DNA of 64,000 nucleotides from Paraburkholderia susongensis (GCF_900177725.1 NZ_FXAT01000001.1:558001-622000), one strand, 5' to 3'. Positions 41,759 to 53,090 are shown, counted from the stretch's first letter. Translations and numbers: made by a program. The notes: generated by a model not told the origin, from the sequence alone.

Positions 41759-42550
41759 TCAGGAGCCTCCGAACCAGTTGTAGCCCTGGTCGACCCAGTA
41801 GCCGCCAGGATAGGTGTTGGTGACGAATATCTCGACGATGTGCTTCGGATTCTTGTAGCCAAGCTTGGTCGGCATGCGCAGCTTCATCGGGTAGCCGTAT
41901 TTCGCGGGCAGGAGCCCGCCGTCGTACGAGAACGTGAGCAGCGTTTGCGGATGCAGCGCGGTCGGCATGTCGATGCTTTCGTAGTAGTCGTCCGCGCACT
42001 TGAAGCCGACGTACTTCGCGCTCGTGTCCGCGCCGATGCGCCGCAGGAAATCGCCGAACGGCGTGCCGCCCCAGCGGCCGATCGCGCTCCATCCTTCCAC
42101 GCAGATATGCCGCGTGATCTGCTCGGCATGCGGCAGCGCGTACAGTTCGGGCAGCGTCCAGACGCGCTGGCCGGTGACGAGGCCGCTCACCTCGAGGCGG
42201 TAGCTGGAGCCGTCCACGTGCGGCACGTCGTCGATGCCGTAGAACGCGTTGAACGGGAACGGCCGCGTGATCTGCGCCTCGGTGTAGGTCGGCGCGAGCT
42301 GGCGCGGATCGAACAGCGCGGCCTGTGCACGGTCGTTCAGACGTGAGACGGCGGTGAGGAATTTATTGACCGAATCGTCGTCGGTCAGCGAGCAGCCGGT
42401 CAGCATCGACAGGCCGCCGAGCGTCAGCAATTGCTTGCCGAACAGGCGCCGCGACGGCATCGAGAGCTCGCGCTTCGCATCGGTCAGGATCGATGCGCGG
42501 TCGAGCCGATGGATGCCGCGTTGGGTGGATTGATCGCTGGGCTTGTTCAT
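41759..42550 (-). CDS. Sulfite-oxidase-like molybdopterin enzyme, Tat-exported
   Basis: 263 residues of the oxidoreductase molybdopterin-binding domain. The Mo ligand is Cys150 in RHICVEGWSAIGRWGG. The N-terminal region has a textbook twin-arginine motif SRRLFGK (residues 33-39), a hydrophobic stretch and then LTGC, a lipobox with Cys53, so it is probably a Tat-exported, membrane-anchored lipoprotein; MPSRRL at residue 31 may be the true start. It resembles MsrP/YedY but lacks the neighbouring MsrQ; a b-type cytochrome gene lies directly upstream instead. The natural substrate is unknown. Confidence 0.88.
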   Translation of the reverse strand: MNKPSDQSTQRGIHRLDRASILTDAKRELSMPSRRLFGKQLLTLGGLSMLTGCSLTDDDSVNKFLTAVSRLNDRAQAALFDPRQLAPTYTEAQITRPFPFNAFYGIDDVPHVDGSSYRLEVSGLVTGQRVWTLPELYALPHAEQITRHICVEGWSAIGRWGGTPFGDFLRRIGADTSAKYVGFKCADDYYESIDMPTALHPQTLLTFSYDGGLLPAKYGYPMKLRMPTKLGYKNPKHIVEIFVTNTYPGGYWVDQGYNWFGGS

Positions 42551-42618
42551 GATTCGTTATCCATAACGTTTTGCGTTCTCTGCCTGCGTTTTTGCGCGAA
42601 TGCAGGCACGCATGCCAT

Positions 42619-43257
42619 TCAACGGCCGCGCAGCATCGCGAGCAGCGAGCGCGGCACGAGCGCCACCATCGCCAGATGCACGGCGAGGAACGCGGCCAGC
42701 AGCGACATCGCCGTGAAGTGGACGACGCGCGCGTTGTCGTAGCCGCCCATCAGCTCGCGCAGCAGCGGAAACTGCACCGACTTCCAGATCGCGAGCCCCG
42801 AGAGCACCAGCACGATCAGATCGCCGATCACGAACAGATAGGCGAGCTTCTGCACCGCGTTGTAGCTGCGCAGATCGGCGTGCGAGAGCTGGCCGCGCAA
42901 TGCCGCGACGAAGTCGCGCAGCACCGCGCGCGGCGTGAGCGGCAGGAACTTGCGCACGAGGCGTCCGCTCGCGAGATTCAGCGCGAGATAGACGAGGCCG
43001 TTGAACACGAGCAGCCACATCGCCGCGAAGTGCCACTGCAGCGCGCCGCCCAGCCAGCCGCCGAGGGTGATCGCAGTGGGAAAGCTGAACGCCGGGAAAA
43101 TCGGTGAGGCGTCGTAAATGCGCCAGCCCGAGAGCATCATCACGATGGCCGCTAGCGCGTTGAGCCAATGCGTGACGCGCACCCACAGCGGATGAATCGC
43201 GCTTTGCTTGGGCATGGCGGGTGGCGCGTTGTCGCGCAAGGCGTGGGGCGTTGCCAT
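42619..43257 (-). CDS. Membrane cytochrome b561-type partner
   Basis: 212 residues with four membrane spans and heme-ligand His residues in WVRVTHWLNALAAIVMMLSGW (first), LQWHFAAMWLLVFNGL (second) and RVVHFTAMSLLAAFLAVHLAMV (fourth). This is the cytochrome b561/Ni-hydrogenase b-type fold. It precedes the molybdoenzyme gene by 68 bases, so it most likely exchanges electrons between quinone and the periplasmic Mo enzyme. ATG 43257 has AGGAGAG upstream. Confidence 0.88.
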   Translation of the reverse strand: MATPHALRDNAPPAMPKQSAIHPLWVRVTHWLNALAAIVMMLSGWRIYDASPIFPAFSFPTAITLGGWLGGALQWHFAAMWLLVFNGLVYLALNLASGRLVRKFLPLTPRAVLRDFVAALRGQLSHADLRSYNAVQKLAYLFVIGDLIVLVLSGLAIWKSVQFPLLRELMGGYDNARVVHFTAMSLLAAFLAVHLAMVALVPRSLLAMLRGR

Positions 43258-43304
43258 GGGACTCTCCTGAATCAGGTGTGCAGATCCACTGCGTTTGATC
43301 GCGC

Positions 43305-44186
43305 TCAACGGCACGCGGGAAGCTCGGCCGCTTGCAGCACGTCACCGGTTGCATCGTTTTCGACGAAGGCGACGACGCCGAAGCGGCCGGCGGCGTCGCT
43401 GGCATCTGCTTTGACGTTGGTGTTGGTGTTAGCGTCGGCCGTCGCATCCGCGACGCGTATGTCCTGACGGATTCGCGCCTTGCCCGCGACGAGCGGCACG
43501 GGGCCGATCCACTGCCGCACGACCCGCTCGTGATGCAGCGTGGCGCCACGGTTTTCACCGGCGCCGACCTGCGACGTGAGCGAGTTCTCATAGACCGCGA
43601 GATAAGCGCTCAACGGGCTCGCGGCGGACTCGGCCGCGCTGCGGAATTGCGCGTCGACGTCGAACGCGCCTTGTGCGTGCGGCGTGAGCGCAAGCGCGAC
43701 GTTCGCCCGCGCCGGTTCGGCGACGAGCTGCGCGATGCGGCGCTCGAAGCTGTCGCGTTGCGACCAGTCGCGCAACTCGCGGCCCGCGACGAAAACTTCC
43801 GGCGTGTAGATCGTGTGAGCGCCCGCGAGACCGGTCAGCGTCTGCTGACGCTCGGTGAAGCGATGCTGGGCGAAGCGGTCGGTCCAGCCGAGGCTGTTCC
43901 AGTAGTCGACGTGCAGCGCGAGCGGCACGATGCCCTGCGCGGCCCCGCCGCTTTTCCATTGACCGAGCCAGCGGTCGGCGGGCGGGCAGCTATCGCAGCC
44001 CTCGCTGCTGTACAGCTCCACGAGCGCCACGCGATGCGCCGGGCTCTGTGCCGCGCAACTGCTATCGGCGGCATAAGCGCCGACGCTCGCAGCCATTGCG
44101 CTGACGAGAAGCATCGCCAGCACAATGGCTGGCGCGAAAGACAAGGCGGAAAGCCGAAGCGTTAGACGGCTGCGCGCGATCGACAT
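43305..44186 (-). CDS. DUF1223 thioredoxin-fold secreted protein
   Basis: 293 residues: signal peptide, then VALVELYSSEGCDSCPPADRWL near 55-76, the DUF1223 CxxCPPA motif on a thioredoxin-like fold, and a TPEVFVAG cis-Pro-type segment near 130. It acts in the periplasm, probably in thiol redox. ATG 44186 has GGAG seven bases upstream. It stands 48 bases before the cytochrome b gene on the same strand, so Mo enzyme, cytochrome b and DUF1223 may be one envelope redox operon. Confidence 0.87.
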   Translation of the reverse strand: MSIARSRLTLRLSALSFAPAIVLAMLLVSAMAASVGAYAADSSCAAQSPAHRVALVELYSSEGCDSCPPADRWLGQWKSGGAAQGIVPLALHVDYWNSLGWTDRFAQHRFTERQQTLTGLAGAHTIYTPEVFVAGRELRDWSQRDSFERRIAQLVAEPARANVALALTPHAQGAFDVDAQFRSAAESAASPLSAYLAVYENSLTSQVGAGENRGATLHHERVVRQWIGPVPLVAGKARIRQDIRVADATADANTNTNVKADASDAAGRFGVVAFVENDATGDVLQAAELPACR

Positions 44187-44311
44187 GACGTGCTCCAATC
44201 GGAATCTGCACGTTTGTCGAACCGCGCGGCCGGTTATGACAGCCTGCTTTTAATTTTTTTCCGGCTTCGGGTGAACCGCCCGAAACATGCCGTTGCTCAC
44301 TGCGCCGCTGC

Positions 44312-44764
44312 TCACTGGTAACTGACGACCACCGTCACGCGCGTGCCGGCATCGGCAGGCTTCGCCATGAGCGACAGCACGCCGCCCATGCGGCCCACGT
44401 CGTAGTGTCCGTCGCGGGCCACGGCGGGCCGTCCGCCGCCGTCGACGAAACGCGTCGCCACGAGATCACGCGACTGCGCACTGCCGTTGACCTCGAGCGC
44501 GATATCGGCGCCGCCCACGCCCGGCGGCGCGCTGAACGTGACCGTACGCGTGAGCCCCTGCCCCGCCACCTGCACGCCCGCCGCGCTGGTGCTCGCCACC
44601 GCGGGCGCCGCATCCGCGCTGATCTCCAGTGGCGGCGCCACGATCGTCCCCACGAACCTGATCACCCCGCTACTGGCCGCCGACGCCGCGAGTGGCGCAG
44701 CCAGCAACGCCGCAACCGCCGCCCCCTTGCCCAACGTTCGCCACCGCCATGTTTCCGCTTCCAT
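44312..44764 (-). CDS. Hypothetical secreted protein, pilin-like N-terminus
   Basis: 150 residues with a signal peptide (GKGAAVAALLAAPLAASA). The mature start GVIRFVGTIVAPPLEIS resembles the first strand of type-1 fimbrial subunits, but the paired cysteines of pilins are missing. The rest is beta-rich (VTFSAPPGVGGADIALEVNG) and ends in VTVVVSYQ, like a pilin C-terminal strand. No chaperone or usher gene is nearby. ATG 44764 has GGGGAGG upstream. The function is unknown. Confidence 0.65.
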   Translation of the reverse strand: MEAETWRWRTLGKGAAVAALLAAPLAASAASSGVIRFVGTIVAPPLEISADAAPAVASTSAAGVQVAGQGLTRTVTFSAPPGVGGADIALEVNGSAQSRDLVATRFVDGGGRPAVARDGHYDVGRMGGVLSLMAKPADAGTRVTVVVSYQ

Positions 44765-45443
44765 GCGCACCTCCCCCGTCAATCGGCTCGAGTCGCCTCG
44801 CGCCATTCACCCGCGATCCCACGCGAATCGCTTCGCCGGACAGCGGCCTCGCTGCACACTCCTCGTTGCAGATTCAACGGCATTGCTTCGACTGGCCTGA
44901 GCGCATCGCGTACAACCGCCTTCCTCACGCTTTGCGCATATTGCAGCGCATGAAACGGCGCGTTGGCGGAGCACCGCGGCGCAAATGGAAGCGCACGCGG
45001 CGGCGTGCTAACATTTGGCTTTCGCCTCGCTCTTTCAACGCTTTTTCAGGCGCTATTTAACGGTGCTTGAAGGGGCCCGAGGGTGCTCGAGGCGCTTTCC
45101 GGTTTCCGGCTTCGCGCGGCCTTCTTCACGGTACGCGGCGCGTTTGCCTCGCTCTCTCCGACACTTGCCCCGTACTGCGATGCGTCCTCCGACTTTCCGT
45201 GCTCTCGTCCGCTTGCGCCCCTGCCGCGCAAGCGGTTGCGCGCGCGCGAACGTCGCGCCGCATACCGCCGGCGAGCCGTCCCGAACGCTCCCGCTCCCCG
45301 CCGCCCGGCGCCCAATCTGACGCTTCCCGTTCCATGAGCCGGAGCCGCGTCGACGGGCTCCGGGCTCATCTCATCCGCACACCGTGCCGCGCGCCGTTTT
45401 TTGCGCGCCTCACCCCCACACCCGTCTATCTGGAGCGTTCATC
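44765..45443. other. Gene-free stretch before rnk
   Basis: About 680 bases in which several frames are open because of high GC, but none has a plausible start, ribosome site or protein-like composition. No RNA gene or repeat was recognised. It presumably includes promoters for the secreted-protein gene and for rnk. Confidence 0.5.
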
Positions 45444-45845
45444 GTGAAAAAGACCAAAACCCTTTACCTGACCGAACTCGACCTCACCCGCCTCGAAAAA
45501 CATGCTGCCGCCGACCCGAAGATGCAGGACATGCTCGACGACGTCCTCGAGCGCGCCGCGATCGTCGACTCGCGCGAAATCCCCGCCAACGTCGTCACGA
45601 TGAATTCGCAGGTGACACTCGTCGACGAAGCGAGCAGCGAGCAGATGACGTGGACCGTCGTCTATCCGCCGAACGCCGATTTCTCACAAGGGCGCCTGAA
45701 CGTGTTCTCGCCGGCCGGCCTCGCACTGCTCGGCGCAAAGCGCGGCGAACGGATCCACTTCACGCCGCCGAGCGGCACGCCCAAGGCGCTGCGGATCGAG
45801 AAAATCCTTTATCAGCCGGAAGCTGCCGACGATTTCTCGCTGTAA
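45444..45845 (+). CDS. rnk: Rnk, GreA/GreB-like nucleoside diphosphate kinase regulator
   Basis: 133 residues. The N-terminal coiled part TLYLTELDLTRLEKHAAADPKMQDMLDDVLERA precedes a GreA/GreB C-terminal domain (VTMNSQVTLVDEASSEQMTWTVVYP; ALLGAKRGERIHFTPPSGTPKALRIEKI). Rnk proteins interact with RNA polymerase without the Gre coiled-coil tip. The start is GTG 45444, with TGGAG about nine bases upstream. It lies just before the thiC riboswitch but is unlikely to share its control. Confidence 0.87.
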   Translation: MKKTKTLYLTELDLTRLEKHAAADPKMQDMLDDVLERAAIVDSREIPANVVTMNSQVTLVDEASSEQMTWTVVYPPNADFSQGRLNVFSPAGLALLGAKRGERIHFTPPSGTPKALRIEKILYQPEAADDFSL

Positions 45846-45982
45846 ACCTCGCTGTAAGCCATCGAAGTTCGATACGGTGCCAGAACAAGAATAGGATATG
45901 TCTGATTGCAACCCAATCCTTCTTCAGACCTATTCGGACAGGTTGCCAAACAGCGGGCGGCCGGTGTATCGTGTGCGCTGCT

Positions 45983-46083
45983 AACGCGGGGGTCCTGCGT
46001 AGCACGGTGCTGGAGGTCCGTGCCACGTGGGTGAGAAATACCCTTTGAACCTGATCTGGATAATGCCAGCGCAGGGAAGCGTA
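45983..46083 (+). promoter_or_regulatory. TPP riboswitch (THI element) of thiC
   Basis: The conserved TPP aptamer is clear: P1 arms ACGC (45984-45987) and GCGT (46079-46082), GGGGTCC on the 5' side, TGAGA in the pyrimidine-sensing arm, then CCCTTTGAACCTGATCTGG and ATAATGCCAGCGCAGGGAA on the 3' side. Thiamine pyrophosphate binding should turn down thiC. Nearly 200 bases lie between the aptamer and the start codon, with further hairpins described separately. Confidence 0.96.
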
Positions 46084-46203
46084 CGGATTTCGCACTGCAC
46101 CGCCGCCTCACCCTCCCGCGATCTCCGACTCCTTCCATCTCAGTCTCCTGCTTAGCGGCCCCACATTGTTTTGAATGGGACCGGGGCAGCGCTTTGTCAC
46201 CTG

Positions 46204-46274
46204 CTCTGGTCGCTCGCAATATGTTGCATGGGACCAGAGTAAGGCGCTGAAGCGCCAACTCTGGTCGACAGGAG
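46204..46274 (+). promoter_or_regulatory. Mutually exclusive hairpins at the thiC ribosome site
   Basis: CTCTGGTC occurs twice (46204-46211 and 46259-46266), and its complement GACCAGAG lies between them (46232-46239). The middle copy can pair either with the upstream copy or with the downstream one. The downstream pairing encloses a perfect GGCGC-TGAA-GCGCC hairpin and ends three bases before the AGGAG ribosome site at 46270-46274. This is a plausible expression platform for translational control. Confidence 0.55.
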
Positions 46275-46278
46275 ATAA

Positions 46279-48213
<1,935 letters not shown>

Positions 48214-48297
48214 GCGGCTTCACGCGTGGCGCGTCCCGTTGATCCCATGGATCGATAGATCGCATCACGCTGATCTTCATCGTGCATAGCAGCATCG

Positions 48298-48323
48298 AAG
48301 CCCGCCGCAATGGCGGGCTTTTT
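48298..48323 (+). terminator. Terminator of thiC
   Basis: AGCCCGCC-GCAAT-GGCGGGCT stem followed by a T run, 85 bases after thiC. Confidence 0.88.
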
Positions 48324-48503
48324 CGTTTCGCCGCGACAGCGGGCACGCAGCATGCTGACAGAAGGGAAACAGCTGATTACGAAGCCGACGCTCCGCTGAC
48401 AGGCTCACACGACTGGATAGGGACCGCGCGGCTACGATCAGACGCAAGGACGGGGTTGTTCCGCTTCCATGAACACGCCCCACCACGAACCGGAGTCAGC
48501 ATC

Positions 48504-48716
48504 ATGAAAACGATCCGTCACATCGGTACGCTCGCAGCCGTCGCAATGCTCGCCGCCAGTCTCGCGGCATGTGGCGACATGTCTCCACGCACACGCGATA
48601 CCGCGATTGGCGCGGGCGTGGGCGGCGCCGCCGGGGCGGCGATAGGCGGCAACGGATTGTCGACGCTCGGTGGCGCGGCGGCGGGCGGCATCATCGGCAA
48701 TCAGATCGGCAAGTGA
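48504..48716 (+). CDS. OsmB-like glycine-zipper lipoprotein
   Basis: 70 residues: lipoprotein signal with lipobox LAAC (Cys23), then a glycine-zipper segment GAGVGGAAGAAIGGNGLSTLGGAAAGGIIGNQIG. It resembles OsmB/SlyB-type small outer-membrane lipoproteins of stress response. The ribosome site CGGAG lies nine bases before the ATG. Confidence 0.85.
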   Translation: MKTIRHIGTLAAVAMLAASLAACGDMSPRTRDTAIGAGVGGAAGAAIGGNGLSTLGGAAAGGIIGNQIGK

Positions 48717-49049
48717 TCCGGTCATGAGCGATGCGGATCTAGCCGCCAGTTCAGTCCGGTTAAGCCAGCGGTGACCGGAACCGCGCGTTTCATGCGTGCC
48801 TGAGTCCGGCTTTTCACCCAGCTTCGCGCCCAGCTTTGCAGCCGACAACAACTGATGATTCGCACAGGATACCGAACGATATCCGACGGCATGCGAGAGC
48901 GGCCAAACCTCTGCGCTCTCGCCTCGGGCATGCGCTGAAATGAACTGAAATACCCCGTTACGGTTTTGCCACAGTGTTCCCACCGCAAGAGCGTAAGCTC
49001 ACTCCCAGTGACGTCGCGCATAGCGGCGTCGTTCATCGAGGAGCGCGCC
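48717..49049. other. Gene-free stretch
   Basis: No gene or RNA was recognised. Short dyads are present (for example GGATA and TATCC around 48867-48884), but none is convincing as an operator. Confidence 0.5.
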
Positions 49050-49532
49050 ATGAAGCCCCGCGTCGTCAACACTATTTGCTCGGCGCGCCCGTGGCCGCCG
49101 CGCGGTTTTTCCCCTTCCGTCCGTACCTTCGCGCACCACGTCGCCATGCTCGGCGGCGGCGCAGCCGTTGCGCTCGCGTTATCGGGCTGTTATTACCCGG
49201 CCGGCTACTATCCGTCCGGGTACTACACGTCGTACTACGCCACCCCGCCCGCGGCCACGACCCAGCAGAGCGCGACGGCCGATCCGTCGAATCCGTCCGA
49301 CGCGCAGCAGGCCCAGGCGCAAGCGCAAGCACAGGCAGCGCCGCAAAACCCGCCACCGGGCTATGTCGTCGCAGCACCGCCGCCCGCGTATGTCGCGCCT
49401 TATCCCGCGTACTATCCGCCGCCTGTCTATCCGTACCCGGCGTATTACGGTTATCCGGGCTATTACGGGCCGTCGGTCTCGATCGGCTTCGGCGGATATT
49501 GGGGCGGCGGGTGGGGACGGCACTGGCGTTGA
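49050..49532 (+). CDS. Tyr/Pro-rich lipoprotein
   Basis: 160 residues. Long N-terminal signal region ending in lipobox ALSGC (Cys at about 46), then a Tyr-rich segment YYPAGYYPSGYYTSYY, a linker of Ala-Gln repeats (QAQAQAQAQ) and a Pro/Tyr C-terminus ending in GYWGGGWGRHWR. No known domain; low-complexity surface lipoproteins like this are common in Burkholderiales. The ribosome site GAGGAGCGCGCC supports ATG 49050. Confidence 0.75.
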   Translation: MKPRVVNTICSARPWPPRGFSPSVRTFAHHVAMLGGGAAVALALSGCYYPAGYYPSGYYTSYYATPPAATTQQSATADPSNPSDAQQAQAQAQAQAAPQNPPPGYVVAAPPPAYVAPYPAYYPPPVYPYPAYYGYPGYYGPSVSIGFGGYWGGGWGRHWR

Positions 49533-49993
49533 AGCGCTTCCGAGCGCCATGCCATGTGAGCCTCGCGACCATTGAAAAGCGCGTGGACCAGACAAGTGAA
49601 CCTCGCAGTCGTTGAGAAGGCGCGTGGATCAGATTCGCGGTCCACGCATCAGCCGTCGACGCGCTCGCCGCGCCTTATCCCCTTCCCGCTTCTCGCCCCT
49701 CGTTCACCCGCGCCTCGTTTCACGCTCCGATAACGCGAGTCGTCTCCACGAGGACGCTGAAGGCGCGCCACTCGCGAGAAGGCACAGCGAGCGGGATTCC
49801 GCCGCCCCGCCCGTAGTTTCCCGTCTTGACGCGCCCGCGCAGCGCTCTATCCTTGGCAAAGCCACATGCAGCATTCGCTTAAATCAGGCGGCGCCCGCTT
49901 CCTCGGTTTTCCGGCGCGCATCCGCCCTGCCACAGCGACGCGCCCGTCATGCGCAGTCCACGCGTCGATCCGAACGACAACGAAGGAGACGTG
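49533..49993. other. Upstream region of lldP
   Basis: About 460 bases with no convincing gene. It must hold the lldP promoter, but no clear sigma-70 box or dyad was picked out. No LldR-type regulator gene is adjacent. Confidence 0.5.
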
Positions 49994-51592
49994 ATGTTTC
50001 ATCAACTACTCACTCCGGTCGGCAACTCGCTTTTCCCATCATTCCTCGTCGCCGCGCTGCCGATCATCGCGGTGCTCGCGCTGCTCGGCTGGGCGCGCAG
50101 ACCGGCCTGGCAGGCGTCGCTCGCGGGGCTCGTAATCGGTCTGATCGTGGCGATTTTCGTCTGGCAGTTTCCGGTTGGACTCGCGTTCAACTCGGTGGCC
50201 GCAGGCGCTGTGTTCGCATGCTGGCCCGTGATGTGGATCGTGTTCGCGGCAATCCTGCTCTACAACATCGCGCAACGCTCGGGACGCTTCGCGGCCTTTC
50301 GCCTGTGGATGATCGACAACCTGCCGAACGACCGGCGCATCGTCCTCGTCGTGGTCGGTTTTTCGTTCGGTGCGCTGCTCGAAGGGATTTCCGGCTTCGG
50401 CACGCCGGTCGCGATCACGAGTTCACTGCTCATCATGCTCGGCTTCCCGACGCTCGAAGCGCTCACCTTCACGCTGATCTTCAACACCGCGCCGGTCGCG
50501 TTCGGCGCACTCGGCGTGCCGATCACCGTGCTCGGCGCGGTCACGCATCTGCCGTCCGACATGCTCGCGAAGATGGTCGGCCGGCAGTTGCCGTTCTTCG
50601 CGCTGCTGCTGCCGTTCTACGTGATCGGCGTCTATGCGGGCTTTCGCAACATGCTGCGCGTGTGGCCGGTGCTGCTCGTGTCGGGCGCGAGCTTCGCGCT
50701 CACGCAGTTCGTCGTCTCGAACTTCGTCAACTACAGCCTGACCGACGTGCTGTCTTCGCTGGTGTCGCTGATTCTCACCGTCGCGTTCCTGCGAGTCTGG
50801 AAACCCGCCGTCGATCCGAAGTTCGCGATCAACATCGACCGCATCAACGAGGTGCGCGGCAAGATCGGCGGCGCGCAGGGCTGGTATCCGTGGATCATCG
50901 TGTCGGTGGTCGTCATCATCTGGACCGTCGCCAAGATCTTCACGATCGGCGACATCAAGGTGCTGTGGCCGGGTCTCGACAAGGCCGTGTTCATCACGCT
51001 GTACAACACGCCTTACGGCGCGGTGTGGGACTTCCAGCCGCTCGCGACCGGTACGGCGATTCTCGTCGCGGCGATCATCACCGCGTTCGTCGTGCGCCTC
51101 TCCCCGGGCGAATTCGGCAAGGCGATCGCCGACACGTGGGTACAGACGCGCATCGCGATCCTGACGGTGGCGACCATCGTCGGCCTCGCGTATCTGATGA
51201 ACTACTCGGGACTCACCTATACGCTCGGTCTCGGCGCCGCCTCGGTCGGGCCGTTCTTCCCGCTCGTGTCGGCGTTCCTCGGCTGGGTCGCGGTGTTCCT
51301 GTCCGGCAGCGATACGTCGGGCAACGCGCTGTTCGGCAATCTGCAGGTGGTGGCGGCCAATCAGCTCAATCTGAACCCGGTGCTGATGGCGGCGACCAAC
51401 TCGTCGGGCGGCGTGATGGGCAAGATGATCTCGCCGCAGAACATTTCGACCGGCGTCGCGACCACCGAACTCAAGGGCAAGGAAGGCGTCGTGTTCGCGA
51501 AAACCTTCAAGCACTCGATTCTGCTGACGGTGCTGCTCGGCGTGCTCGTATGGGCGCAGCAGAATTTCCTGCAGTGGATGATTCCGCATTGA
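49994..51592 (+). CDS. lldP: L-lactate permease LldP/LctP
   Basis: 532 residues, 12 or more membrane spans, complete. Family blocks include FSFGALLEGISGFGTPVAITSSLLIMLGFP near 128-157, NTAPVAFGALGVPITVLG near 172-189, and VAVFLSGSDTSGNALFGNLQVVAANQL plus SSGGVMGKMISPQNISTG near the C-terminus. It imports L- or D-lactate or glycolate with protons. ATG 49994 lies after GAAGGAGACGTG; the GTG just before it could also serve. No lactate dehydrogenase gene is adjacent. Confidence 0.95.
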   Translation: MFHQLLTPVGNSLFPSFLVAALPIIAVLALLGWARRPAWQASLAGLVIGLIVAIFVWQFPVGLAFNSVAAGAVFACWPVMWIVFAAILLYNIAQRSGRFAAFRLWMIDNLPNDRRIVLVVVGFSFGALLEGISGFGTPVAITSSLLIMLGFPTLEALTFTLIFNTAPVAFGALGVPITVLGAVTHLPSDMLAKMVGRQLPFFALLLPFYVIGVYAGFRNMLRVWPVLLVSGASFALTQFVVSNFVNYSLTDVLSSLVSLILTVAFLRVWKPAVDPKFAINIDRINEVRGKIGGAQGWYPWIIVSVVVIIWTVAKIFTIGDIKVLWPGLDKAVFITLYNTPYGAVWDFQPLATGTAILVAAIITAFVVRLSPGEFGKAIADTWVQTRIAILTVATIVGLAYLMNYSGLTYTLGLGAASVGPFFPLVSAFLGWVAVFLSGSDTSGNALFGNLQVVAANQLNLNPVLMAATNSSGGVMGKMISPQNISTGVATTELKGKEGVVFAKTFKHSILLTVLLGVLVWAQQNFLQWMIPH

Positions 51593-51989
51593 AGCGGACG
51601 CAGGGTTCCCGGGGCTGAAGAGCTTGCCTCGCGGAACCCCCGGGCGCGCCGCCCGGTAGTGAGCCAAACCGATGACCGCGGGCGCCATGCCCGGTCCGCG
51701 TCCGATGGCGGCGCACACCGGAGCGCCGCAAAATATCCCACGTTTTTTCACGTGCCCGCCGCCACCGCACGGGCACGGTTTAAAATCCCCGCCGGTCAGA
51801 TCGCGATTTTTCTCACATATCGGTGAGAATTGCTCGTTTTGAGCGCACCAGTGACGCGCTTACGATCGACACCACCGGACGCCGCCATCTCCCGGATCTT
51901 GCCGTTTCACTCCACACTGAAACGTTTCGCGTGAGCCCGCTGTTACGATGCGCAGGCGTCCCGACTCAACCGCGCGCGGCGCCTGTCCA
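51593..51989. other. Gene-free stretch with one inverted repeat
   Basis: No gene was recognised. TTCTCAC-ATATCG-GTGAGAA at 51810-51829 is a perfect 7-6-7 inverted repeat, 160 bases before the DMT transporter start, and may be an operator. Confidence 0.5.
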
Positions 51990-52916
51990 ATGAAAGCCAA
52001 AAATCTGCTGCAACTGCTGATTCTCGCCGCCCTGTGGGGCGCGTCGTTCCTGTTCATCCGCGTCGGTGTGACCGACTTCGGCGTCGCGCCGCTGATGGCG
52101 CTGCGGGTCGGCATCGGCGCAATCTTTCTCACAATCGTGCTGATCGCGCGGCGGCCGCTGCAACAGTCCGCCACGATCTTGCGCACGCGCGCGCTGCCGC
52201 TGCTCGTAGTCGGCATTCTGAATTCGGCGGCGCCGTTCTGCCTGTTCGCGTACGCCGAGCTGACGCTGTCGGCGGGCGTCACCTCGGTAATCAACGCAAG
52301 CACGCCGCTGTGGGGCGCGCTGGTCGGCTTCCTGTGGCTGCGCGACCGCCTGAGCGCGCTGCGCACGCTCGGTCTCGTGATCGGCTTTCTCGGCGTGCTG
52401 ATGCTCGTGTGGAATCAGATCGCCACGCCGGACGGCTCCTCCGCTTCACCGGTGACCGTCACGCTCGCGGCGGCCGCGGCGCTCGGCGCGACGCTGCTGT
52501 ACGGCATCGCCGCCAATTACACGAAACGTCACCTGACCGGCGTCGACGCGCTGACCGTCGCCGCCGGCACGATGATCGGCGCGACGATCGTGCTGCTGCC
52601 GCTCGCGGTCATCTACTGGCCGGCCGCACCGATCTCGCTGCGCGCGTGGGGCGCGGTGATCGCGCTCGGCGTCGCCTGCACCGGTGTCGCGTACATGCTG
52701 TTCTTCCATCTGATCGCCGTGGCCGGGCCGGCGCGCGCCATCACCGTGACGTTCGTGATTCCGATTTTCGGCATTCTGTGGGGCGCGCTGTTTCTCGGCG
52801 AGGCGGTGTCGCTGGGCATGCTCGAAGGCTGCGCGGTGATCCTCGTGGGTACTGCGCTGGCGACGGGTGTCGTCAAGCGTCTGCCGTGGATCGGCACGCG
52901 GCGGGCCGATACCTGA
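51990..52916 (+). CDS. EamA/DMT-family transporter
   Basis: 308 residues, ten membrane spans, two EamA repeats: LILAALWGASFLFIRVGVTDFG at the start of the first and LAAAAALGATLLYGIAANYTKRHL at the start of the second, with IPIFGILWGALFLGEAVS in the typical last-helices motif. The substrate is unknown. It is convergent with bamC across a bidirectional terminator. Confidence 0.88.
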   Translation: MKAKNLLQLLILAALWGASFLFIRVGVTDFGVAPLMALRVGIGAIFLTIVLIARRPLQQSATILRTRALPLLVVGILNSAAPFCLFAYAELTLSAGVTSVINASTPLWGALVGFLWLRDRLSALRTLGLVIGFLGVLMLVWNQIATPDGSSASPVTVTLAAAAALGATLLYGIAANYTKRHLTGVDALTVAAGTMIGATIVLLPLAVIYWPAAPISLRAWGAVIALGVACTGVAYMLFFHLIAVAGPARAITVTFVIPIFGILWGALFLGEAVSLGMLEGCAVILVGTALATGVVKRLPWIGTRRADT

Positions 52917-53026
52917 ACGTCGTGTTTGCGCTGGCGCGGCCCGATGCGCGAATAGCGGCAAATAGCAGCCACTCGCGGATATCCGCAGCTGCGAGCGACC
53001 ACCAGCCGCCAGCAGCGCACACGAAA

Positions 53027-53059
53027 AAAAACCGCCCGGGACTTCCCCGGGCGGTTTTC
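53027..53059. terminator. Bidirectional terminator between DMT gene and bamC
   Basis: AAAACCGCCCGGG / CCCGGGCGGTTTT stem with loop ACTTC; A run before and T run after, so it can end both convergent transcripts. Confidence 0.88.
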
Positions 53060-53090
53060 CGAATCAGCGGCCTCGCCGCCGAAACATCGC

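Noticed and set aside
45060..45337. Possible small gene upstream of rnk
   Set aside because: No ribosome site and a composition expected from random high-GC DNA.
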